From Ornithinibacillus halophilus (GTDB taxonomy: Bacteria > Bacillota > Bacilli > Bacillales > Amphibacillaceae), in assembly GCF_900129485.1 (NCBI RefSeq), contig NZ_FQVW01000015.1:1-64000 (forward strand): a stretch of DNA of 64,000 nt, given 5' to 3'. A program made the translations under genes and the position numbers. The notes below the pieces were generated by a model. The model had not been told where the DNA came from and made no database searches. It was given only the letters and a program-made list of their open reading frames with translations. Within the stretch, counting starts at the first letter, position 1. Each line of letters begins with the position of its first letter. Below are positions 57,745 to 64,000 of this stretch, piece by piece.

Positions 57745-57761
57745 ATTATCCCCCTCTTATT

Positions 57762-57784
57762 TTTATTAACCACTGGTTAATAAA
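57762..57784. promoter_or_regulatory. TetR-type operator, 23-bp perfect palindrome
   Basis: The arms TTTATTAACCA and TGGTTAATAAA surround one C. It lies between the tetR gene and the NmrA-like gene, just before the latter, and a related site (TTAACCACTGTTCAA, 58401-58415) lies downstream of the tetR -10. Confidence 0.75.
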
Positions 57785-57787
57785 TTG

Positions 57788-57814
57788 CAAAAAAAGAACT
57801 AGTTAAAGCTCTTT
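57788..57814 (-). terminator. tetR terminator
   Basis: On the minus strand AAAGAGCT / AGTTCTTT with a 6-base loop and seven T. It overlaps the tetR stop. Confidence 0.7.
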
Positions 57815-58385
57815 ATTTTTTTGTCCACTTAAGTAATAAACTTACATGATGTTCTGCAGCTGACTTTATCTCATCATAACTTGTTACATGTCTTAAATAA
57901 TGTGTAACAAATCCGTGAATAGAAATAAATATGGACCATACATCCTGAATTGACACTGTTCTTTCACTTAGATTACTTATATGAGTTGCAAATTTTTGGT
58001 ACGTATTCATCGGACTTTGGTTAATAAAATTTCGTACTTCTTCGTCCTTTGTCAAAAACATAATCTCATAATGGCTCTGGTAAGTTAGACCAAATTCGAT
58101 ATACCCTAATAAGATCCTTCTAAGCTTTTCCGTATCGTCTATAGGTTCTGCAACTATCTCATCTAGAGTGTGATCAAGCATGTCAAAATGTTTCTCTACT
58201 AATGCATAAAAAAGTTCAGCTTTATTTTTAAAATGATAATAAATTGCTCCATGGCTATAATTAAGTTTAGTAGCAATTTGCCTCATTGAGACATGTTGAA
58301 ACCCTTTTTCTGCAAACAAATCTCTTGCTGCTTCCATAATTGCTTCACGTGTTAACTCCTTATCCACTACTTTTCTCGCTGCCAT
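57813..58385 (-). CDS. TetR family transcriptional regulator
   Basis: The N-terminal helix-turn-helix domain (about 10-56) is typical: REAIMEAARDLFAEKGFQHVSMRQIA and YSHGAIYYHFKNKAELFYAL (shown in parts). The C-terminal ligand domain is not specific. The gene is followed by a terminator and the NmrA-like gene, and an operator-like palindrome lies in front of both, so it should repress itself and the neighbour. GAGGG precedes the ATG. Confidence 0.93.
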   Translation of the reverse strand: MAARKVVDKELTREAIMEAARDLFAEKGFQHVSMRQIATKLNYSHGAIYYHFKNKAELFYALVEKHFDMLDHTLDEIVAEPIDDTEKLRRILLGYIEFGLTYQSHYEIMFLTKDEEVRNFINQSPMNTYQKFATHISNLSERTVSIQDVWSIFISIHGFVTHYLRHVTSYDEIKSAAEHHVSLLLKWTKK

Positions 58386-58400
58386 CTCTATCCCTCTTTT

Positions 58401-58415
58401 TTAACCACTGTTCAA
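58401..58415. promoter_or_regulatory. Second, imperfect TetR operator
   Basis: TTAACCACTGTTCAA shares its first half with the palindrome at 57762-57784 and five of seven pairs in the other half. It lies just downstream of the tetR -10, as for autorepression. Confidence 0.6.
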
Positions 58416-58420
58416 TTAAT

Positions 58421-58449
58421 ACTATAATAGAAAAAGTAAGAAACTTCAA
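58421..58449 (-). promoter_or_regulatory. tetR promoter
   Basis: TTGAAG, 17 bases and TATAGT on the minus strand, about 35 bases before the tetR ATG. Confidence 0.65.
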
Positions 58450-58460
58450 GCTAATTTTAA

Positions 58461-58494
58461 GAAAAAAAAAAGACCACCCTCACGGATTAGCCTT
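58461..58494 (-). terminator. GNAT gene terminator
   Basis: On the minus strand an imperfect stem (GGCTAATCC with GGGTGGTC) is followed by nine T. Confidence 0.55.
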
Positions 58495-58499
58495 ACACA

Positions 58500-59012
58500 T
58501 TAATCATCATTCCAGATAATTTCACCACTCTGTTCTTGGTGATTAATTGTCACTTCAAAATTATGCTTTTTATAAAAATGCTTTAGACGGTTCACATGGC
58601 CAAAATCACGTTCAACTAAATCACCTGTTATATATTGAATATTTTTTTCACGTGCATGTTCTTTTAGGTGCTTCATTAAAATGGAACCATATCCCCTATT
58701 TTGTTCTCCCTTTATGTCGGCAATATGAATCGTTGACTCATCTTTCACCTCTGCTTGTATTGCGGAATGCCATTTTCCACGGTATGGCGACTCACAATTA
58801 TGGAGCATCAATTGAAAAGTATCTGAGTCTTTATCTGCGAAGATTACCACCCAATCATTCTCTTTTGTTTGATCGATGCTAATTACTTCGGACTTTTTAG
58901 CAATCTCTTTTATATTATTTTGCATTCGAAACATTTGAATCTCTAAGGTGTCTAATTCCTCTTTCAACTCTTCTTTATTCTTTTCTGTTTCTAAAAATGC
59001 TGACTGAATCAA
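58500..59012 (-). CDS. GNAT N-acetyltransferase with N-terminal coiled coil
   Basis: Residues 5-40 are a Glu/Lys-rich helix likely to form a coiled coil; residues 50-165 are a GNAT domain with the acetyl-CoA loop EQNRGYGSILMKHL and a C-terminal FYKKHNFEVT. The start is TTG, eight bases after AGGAGG. The acceptor is unknown. Confidence 0.8.
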   Translation of the reverse strand: MIQSAFLETEKNKEELKEELDTLEIQMFRMQNNIKEIAKKSEVISIDQTKENDWVVIFADKDSDTFQLMLHNCESPYRGKWHSAIQAEVKDESTIHIADIKGEQNRGYGSILMKHLKEHAREKNIQYITGDLVERDFGHVNRLKHFYKKHNFEVTINHQEQSGEIIWNDD

Positions 59013-59173
59013 TTAATACACCTCCTATATTTATTAATTCTAATAAACTTATAAAAAGCTATTATATTCAAGACAAAAAATGATTGTTAATTAATCTACA
59101 AAAAATTGCACACTGGTTGCTATTTTACAAGATAGTTAGGTATAATTACAAGTGTTAGAATATTGTCAATAAA

Positions 59174-59182
59174 TGTTATAAT
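59174..59182 (+). promoter_or_regulatory. Extended -10 of the chemotaxis receptor gene
   Basis: TGTTATAAT is a perfect TATAAT with an extended TGn; the -35 is poor. It lies about 55 bases before the gene. I saw no good sigma-D site. Confidence 0.45.
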
Positions 59183-59236
59183 CCGTTGTTTTTTAATATA
59201 TACACGCGTTTTTTAATGTAAATGAGGGGGATATCT

Positions 59237-60982
59237 ATGAAAAACAAAAAGAAGAAAGCGAAGGGATTAAAAGAGAAAAAAAGATTTAATCTTAAAGATG
59301 TAAAAATCGGTCATGGTTTTTTGGCAATCTTTATAGCGAGTTCGATACTCTTTTTAATCGCAGGTTCCATCGTCTATTTTGAATTACATAACGCATCTAA
59401 TGATATTGAGATCATAGATGAATACAGTGCCAATGTTAATGACATGGCAGAAATGGCATCCATTATCCAGGTTAAAGATGTACAAATTTCTGATTATCTC
59501 CTAAATGACCGGACTAAATATGTGGATGCATTTATAGAGTATCAAGAGGAATTTAATGCCTTATTAACAAAAATAGAACCAAATATGCGAACCAATGAAC
59601 AAAAAGAATTATTTAATAAAATAAAAGAAAATGATCAAAAAATAAATGATATGTTTTTAAATGAAATTAGTAATTTTGTGGAAACGAATCAGTTACACTT
59701 AGCAAATTTAATGAGAAACCAATCATCTGAACTCAGATCAAGTACAGTAAATCTTGTAAACGACCTAATGGATACAGTAAAAGAGGAACAAGTACAAGCC
59801 GTTCAAAATTCTAAGCAAAGCATTTCCAGAACGACAGTATTTCTTGTTGTCTCAACTGCTATTGCTATTTTGTTAGGATTGATTTTAATGTATATGACGA
59901 GTAGAAGAGTTACAAGGAACCTTCAACAGGTTGTTCAAATTACGACTGAATTTTCAAAAGGGAATCTGCAAGTTGAATCCATGAAATACAGTGGTAATGA
60001 TGAAATTGGGCAACTAGCTCGTGCAGTTAATTTAGTTAAAGAAAACATGAAGAATATACTGATGAAGGTCTCTGACGCTTCGGAGACAGTCTCATTACGA
60101 AGTGAAGGATTATCTCAATCAGCTATCGAAGTTCGAGAAGGAAACGAACAAATTGCTTCAACAATGCAAGAACTTTCTTCAGGTGCTGAAACTCAAGCTA
60201 ACAGTACATCCAGCCTTTCAGAAAACATGAATGATTTTGTACAAATGGTGCGTTCATCAGAACAACAAGGTCAAGAAGTAGCAAATACTTCAGACCATGT
60301 ACTCACCCTTACAAACGATGGACAATCATTAATGGAGAAGTCTGTGAGCCAAATGAAACAAATTGATCAAATTGTTTCTAATTCTGTTCTTAAAGTACAA
60401 GGATTAGAGCAACAATCCAATGAGATATCTAAGTTAATTTCCGTTATTAAGGATATAGCTGATCAAACCAATCTATTATCACTGAATGCTGCTATTGAAG
60501 CTGCAAGAGCTGGAGAACAAGGGAAAGGATTTGCAGTAGTTGCGGATGAAGTTAGAAAACTATCTGATCAAGTCTCTGACTCGGTAGGAGAAATAACCAC
60601 AATTGTCCGTAATATCCAATTGGAAACAAATGACGTCGTATCTTCTCTCAATAACGGGTATGATGAAGTTAAAGAAGGTACCACTCAGATTGAAACCACC
60701 GGTGAAAACTTTGCTTCTATTCATCAATCTGTTTCCGATATGGTTGTCAAAATCAATTCGATTTCAACTAATTTAAAGGATATAGCAAATAATAGTAATG
60801 ATATGAATAAAATAATAGAAGAGATTGCCTCTGTGTCAGAAGAATCTGCTGCAGGCGTGGAACAAGCAGCTGCTTCAGCCCAACAAACATCTAGTTCCAT
60901 GGAAGAAGTAACGAATAATGCAGAAGAACTAGCAAAACTAGCAGAGCAATTAAACGAAGAATTAAAGGTATTTAAGCTGTAA
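59237..60982 (+). CDS. Methyl-accepting chemotaxis protein
   Basis: The receptor has a Lys-rich N-terminus, membrane helices at about 26-48 and 199-221, an outside helical-bundle domain of about 150 residues (4HB_MCP type) between, a HAMP domain, and a signalling domain with the hairpin tip [20 protein letters not shown] and adjacent [15 protein letters not shown]. It reports to CheA/CheW; the ligand is unknown. The ATG after GAGGGGGAT is used, five codons inside the frame. No che gene is near. Confidence 0.94.
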   Translation: MKNKKKKAKGLKEKKRFNLKDVKIGHGFLAIFIASSILFLIAGSIVYFELHNASNDIEIIDEYSANVNDMAEMASIIQVKDVQISDYLLNDRTKYVDAFIEYQEEFNALLTKIEPNMRTNEQKELFNKIKENDQKINDMFLNEISNFVETNQLHLANLMRNQSSELRSSTVNLVNDLMDTVKEEQVQAVQNSKQSISRTTVFLVVSTAIAILLGLILMYMTSRRVTRNLQQVVQITTEFSKGNLQVESMKYSGNDEIGQLARAVNLVKENMKNILMKVSDASETVSLRSEGLSQSAIEVREGNEQIASTMQELSSGAETQANSTSSLSENMNDFVQMVRSSEQQGQEVANTSDHVLTLTNDGQSLMEKSVSQMKQIDQIVSNSVLKVQGLEQQSNEISKLISVIKDIADQTNLLSLNAAIEAARAGEQGKGFAVVADEVRKLSDQVSDSVGEITTIVRNIQLETNDVVSSLNNGYDEVKEGTTQIETTGENFASIHQSVSDMVVKINSISTNLKDIANNSNDMNKIIEEIASVSEESAAGVEQAAASAQQTSSSMEEVTNNAEELAKLAEQLNEELKVFKL

Positions 60983-61033
60983 AGATGACACAGAACTAGG
61001 CAGCACTGAAAGTTAAACTAAAGGAGGAGACAA

Positions 61034-61348
61034 ATGATGTTAATCGTAACAACGAATGAAGTCCCCGGAAAAACGATAACAGAAGTTAAAGGTCTCGTAC
61101 AAGGTAGCACTGTCCAAACTAAGCATGTTGGAAGAGATATTGGCGCTGGGTTAAAAACACTTGTCGGAGGAGAGATACAAGGTTATTCCGATATGATGAA
61201 AGATGCAAGAAACATCGCAAAAAATAGAATGGTAGAAGAAGCTGAGAAGCTGGGAGCCAACGCGATTGTCGGCATGCGTTTCCAGACCTCACAAGTAATG
61301 AATGCAGCTGCTGAGGTAATTGCATACGGTACTGCAGTTCGTGTATAA
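61034..61348 (+). CDS. YbjQ/UPF0145 family protein
   Basis: The 104-residue protein begins MLIVTTNEVPGKTITEVKG and has GGEIQGYSDMMKDAR and GANAIVGMRF, the family signature. It forms pentamers in known structures; the function is unknown. AAAGGAGGAG precedes two adjacent ATG codons. It follows the receptor gene after 51 bases and a terminator closes it. Confidence 0.88.
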   Translation: MMLIVTTNEVPGKTITEVKGLVQGSTVQTKHVGRDIGAGLKTLVGGEIQGYSDMMKDARNIAKNRMVEEAEKLGANAIVGMRFQTSQVMNAAAEVIAYGTAVRV

Positions 61349-61350
61349 AC

Positions 61351-61388
61351 AAAAGGCAACCTCACATCTCATGAGGTTGCCTTTTTTA
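61351..61388 (+). terminator. YbjQ gene terminator
   Basis: AAAGGCAACCTCA / TGAGGTTGCCTTT with a 7-base loop, then T. Confidence 0.9.
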
Positions 61389-61455
61389 TAGAATGTATTA
61401 AATTCAGAGATGTGTAGCTCCGAGCGCCTGCAATTAGCGAAAGAACTACATAGAA

Positions 61456-62034
61456 TTACTTCCTTGCGCTATTCTTATGATAGAGAAAGCAATCCTTTGT
61501 ATGGTCATTTACCATACCGGTTGCCTGCATAAACGCATAACATATAGTAGGACCTACAAAAGAAAAACCCCGCTTTTTTAGTTCTTTACTCATTTTCTCT
61601 GATTCAGGAGTAGTTGCTGGTACGTCTTGGTGGTTTTGCCAATCATTTAATATCGGTGCACCATCCACAAAACTCCAAATATATTGGTCAAATGTTCCAT
61701 ACTCCTCTTGAACTTTCAAAAAGCATTTAGCATTATTGATAGCAGAATGTACCTTTCTCTTGTTTCTAATTATTCCATCATTTTGTAAAAGACTGCTAAT
61801 TTTTTTATCATCATAGTGTGAGATTATTTTAGGATCAAAATCATCAAAAGCTCTCCTATAATTCTCTCTCCTTCTAAGAATCGTTATCCAACTTAGCCCT
61901 GCTTGTGCCCCTTCAAGTATTAGCATTTCAAATAACTTATGATCATCATGAGTAGGTCTTCCCCACTCTGTATCATGATAATGCTTATACAGTTCATCTT
62001 CGGAATTAGCCCATGAACATCGGTTCAAACCCAT
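61456..62034 (-). CDS. tag: DNA-3-methyladenine glycosylase I
   Basis: Tag removes 3-methyladenine from DNA in base-excision repair. The zinc-snap ligands fit: Cys6 (LNRCSWA), a His in YHDTEWG, and His and Cys in NDHTKDCF near the end. EGAQAGLSWITILRRRENYR and the FSFVGPTICYAFMQATGMVNDH block are conserved. Its ATG overlaps the stop of the sulfurtransferase gene (TGATG). Confidence 0.94.
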   Translation of the reverse strand: MGLNRCSWANSEDELYKHYHDTEWGRPTHDDHKLFEMLILEGAQAGLSWITILRRRENYRRAFDDFDPKIISHYDDKKISSLLQNDGIIRNKRKVHSAINNAKCFLKVQEEYGTFDQYIWSFVDGAPILNDWQNHQDVPATTPESEKMSKELKKRGFSFVGPTICYAFMQATGMVNDHTKDCFLYHKNSARK

Positions 62035-62870
62035 CACTCTTCCTTCTTCTCAACTCTATTTTCATCATAAGAAATCCAATCACTAAAGCTCCCTGGATAA
62101 AGCTTCACATTTTTATAACCTGCTTGTTTTAAAGCAATAATATTCGGACATGCAGAGACACCCGAACCACAAGAAACAATGATTTCTTCCTCTTTGTTTA
62201 AAAGCTGAAAATGTTTCTCTAGTTCTTTCGATGTTTTCCAATATCCATTCTCATCCAAGACATCCTTCCAAAAGTAATTTTTCGCTCCTGGTATGTGCCC
62301 TGCTTTAGGGTAGAGAGGCTCTACCTTTCCTAAGTATCTTTCTTTAGCACGGGAATCAATTAACACACTTTCATTTTTGGAAAGCTTCTCTTTTACTCCA
62401 TGAATATCAACAACTTCATTGTGACGGATTTTAGGGATGTAGTTTTTCTTTCTCGATATTGGAATTGTTGTCGTTACTTCCTTCCCGTTTTCTAGCCAAC
62501 CATTATAGCCACCTTCTAGCAAGTACATCTTTTCATGGCCAAAATAGTATAGCAACCACCACATTCGAGCAGAAAACATTCCATTCTCAGCATCATAAAT
62601 AACAACTGTTGTCTCATTATCAATACCAATATTTCCTAATTTAGCTGAAAATATATCTACATCTGGTAAAGGATGATTGCCACCATGTTTTTTTACTTTT
62701 CCTGATAAGTCCTTATTCAAGTCTAAATAGACAGCATTTGGAAGATGTGATTCGATATACAATTTTCTCCCTGCATCAGGATCCTGTAAATCAAAACGAA
62801 CATCGACCACAACTAGATTCTCATTATGTAATTTCTCCTCTAATTCATCTACCTTCATAAGGTATGACAT
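62034..62870 (-). CDS. Thiosulfate/3-mercaptopyruvate sulfurtransferase
   Basis: Two rhodanese domains: the first inactive (about 1-130), the second with nucleophile Cys234 in VSCGSGVSAC. The CGSGVSA loop is like the 3-mercaptopyruvate type (SseA). It shifts sulfur to cyanide or thiols. The ATG is used rather than an upstream GTG. It is coupled with tag. Confidence 0.9.
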   Translation of the reverse strand: MSYLMKVDELEEKLHNENLVVVDVRFDLQDPDAGRKLYIESHLPNAVYLDLNKDLSGKVKKHGGNHPLPDVDIFSAKLGNIGIDNETTVVIYDAENGMFSARMWWLLYYFGHEKMYLLEGGYNGWLENGKEVTTTIPISRKKNYIPKIRHNEVVDIHGVKEKLSKNESVLIDSRAKERYLGKVEPLYPKAGHIPGAKNYFWKDVLDENGYWKTSKELEKHFQLLNKEEEIIVSCGSGVSACPNIIALKQAGYKNVKLYPGSFSDWISYDENRVEKKEE

Positions 62871-63013
62871 CTTCCCCACCTACCTCTTTCCAATAAAGTC
62901 TTGTATCTAAATTATATTCTATATCAAGCTTAAGTTTTCCTGTATAGAATTTATTTCGCGTTACGGTATAATTAGAAGATAGTATCTTATTTAAATAAAA
63001 AGGAGCGTTACCT

Positions 63014-64000
63014 ATGAAAAAAGAAATTATCCAACGATTTACTACATATGTAAAGATCGATACACAATCTAATGAAGAAAGTAAAACTACCCCATCTACA
63101 GAAGGCCAGTGGAACCTTGCTAACCTATTAGTAGATGAGTTAAAAGAGATAGGCATGGAAGATGTTACTATTGATGACAATGCTTATGTGATGGCAACAT
63201 TACCATCAAATACTGATAAAGAAGTACCAACAATTGGTTTTCTTGCCCATTTGGATACTGCTACTGACTTTCCAGGTGAAAATGTGAATCCACAAATCGT
63301 AGAAAATTTTGATGGAAATGACTTAACTTTAAATGATGAATTAAATATCGTTTTATCTAGCAAGGAGTTTCCAGAATTACCTAGCTATAAAGGACATACG
63401 TTAATTACTACGGACGGGACAACCCTACTTGGGGCCGATAACAAAGCTGGTATTGCTGAAATTATGACTGCAATGGATTATTTAATAAAACATCCTGAAA
63501 TAAAACACGGAAAGATTCGAGTTGCTTTCACTCCAGATGAAGAAATAGGTCGCGGTCCCCATAAGTTTGATGTGGAACGATTCAATGCATCATACGCTTA
63601 TACAATCGATGGTGGACCTTTGGGTGAATTGCAATATGAAAGCTTCAATGCTGCTGCAGCTAAGGTTACGTTTAACGGCAATAGTGTTCATCCAGGAACT
63701 GCAAAAGATAAAATGGTGAATTCCGGTAAACTAGCGGCAGAATTTATCAATAAGTTTCCACAAGAAGAGTCCCCTGAAAATACTGATGGATACGATGGGT
63801 TCTACCATTTAATCTCAGTGACAGGGGATGTAGAACAAACGAAAGTGTATTACATTATCCGTGATTTTGATCGTGAAAAATTTGAAGCTAAAAAAGAAAC
63901 TCTTACAAAATATACTGAGGAAATAAAAGAAAAGTACGGAGAAAATAGCGTTGAACTAGAATTAAACGACCAATATTACAATATGCGAGAAAAAATTGAA
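63014..64000 (+). CDS. pepT: Peptidase T (tripeptide aminopeptidase), cut by window end
   Basis: This M20 zinc peptidase trims tripeptides from the N-terminus. His79 and Asp81 in [11 protein letters not shown], the shared Asp in LLGADNKAG, the Glu pair in TPDEEIGRG, and Asp in TIDGGPLG are seen. 329 codons are inside the window; the family has about 410. AAAAGGAG precedes the ATG. A TATAAT lies at 62967-62972. Confidence 0.95.
   Translation, partial: MKKEIIQRFTTYVKIDTQSNEESKTTPSTEGQWNLANLLVDELKEIGMEDVTIDDNAYVMATLPSNTDKEVPTIGFLAHLDTATDFPGENVNPQIVENFDGNDLTLNDELNIVLSSKEFPELPSYKGHTLITTDGTTLLGADNKAGIAEIMTAMDYLIKHPEIKHGKIRVAFTPDEEIGRGPHKFDVERFNASYAYTIDGGPLGELQYESFNAAAAKVTFNGNSVHPGTAKDKMVNSGKLAAEFINKFPQEESPENTDGYDGFYHLISVTGDVEQTKVYYIIRDFDREKFEAKKETLTKYTEEIKEKYGENSVELELNDQYYNMREKIE

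Noticed and set aside
1-64000. CRISPR arrays, tRNA and rRNA genes, insertion sequences
   Set aside because: I saw no spaced direct repeats of that type, no tRNA-like cloverleaf or rRNA motifs, and no transposase or terminal inverted repeats.

Overview
The window is ordinary chromosomal sequence of a low-GC Gram-positive bacterium of the family Bacillaceae, probably a salt-tolerant genus near Oceanobacillus, Virgibacillus or Gracilibacillus. The reasons are Bacillus-type genes with strong GGAGG ribosome sites (CssRS/HtrB-like stress pair, YclNOPQ-like siderophore uptake, YteA, YtzI, TreA, short HisG with HisZ, type 2 isopentenyl isomerase Fni), lipoprotein signals typical of Firmicutes, a T-box leader, and an EhuABCD-type ectoine transporter. 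The genus is inference. I saw no rRNA, tRNA, CRISPR array, insertion sequence or prophage.

Layout. 1-5.6 kb: a CapA-like lipoprotein, a three-gene beta-oxidation operon (acyl-CoA dehydrogenase, HSD10-like dehydrogenase, thiolase) and small membrane proteins. 5.7-9.3 kb: trehalose uptake and hydrolysis (treP-treA). 9.5-15 kb: typA, then the cssS-cssR pair divergent from an HtrA-type protease. 15-20 kb: small regulators, a cold-shock protein, and the tRNA-modifying rhodanese TrhO. 20-24 kb: an amidohydrolase plus polar amino-acid ABC importer. 24-26 kb: prolyl-tRNA synthetase behind a proline-specific T-box. 26-29.5 kb: pncA, a pdxK-like kinase, membrane proteins, an M15 peptidase and the tiny gene ytzI. 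29.5-33.3 kb: ehuBCDA. 33.4-35.8 kb: a DUF2089 pair, murB and a DUF454 protein. 35.9-44.4 kb: the histidine pathway, with hisJ divergent from hisZGDBHAFIC. 44.4-49.3 kb: a SurA/PrsA-like lipoprotein and the Fur-box-preceded yclNOPQ operon. 49.5-54.3 kb: a DsbA-like protein, fni, a MESH1-like alarmone hydrolase with a nucleoside deaminase, and a sodium symporter. 54.3-64 kb: an aldo/keto reductase, an amidase, a TetR regulator with an NmrA-like target, a chemotaxis receptor, a YbjQ protein, 3-methyladenine glycosylase I with a sulfurtransferase, and the first 329 codons of pepT, cut by the window end.

How it fits together. Most units are housekeeping metabolism, nutrient import and envelope stress. 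No strong candidate for a wholly new system was found. The best leads are a TetR-controlled NmrA-like gene whose natural start codon appears mutated, next to a 23-bp perfect palindrome; a plus-strand transcript candidate inside the yclP-yclQ gap; an apparent ATT start codon in ehuC; three 41-bp tandem repeats after trhO; and an alarmone-hydrolase/deaminase gene pair.
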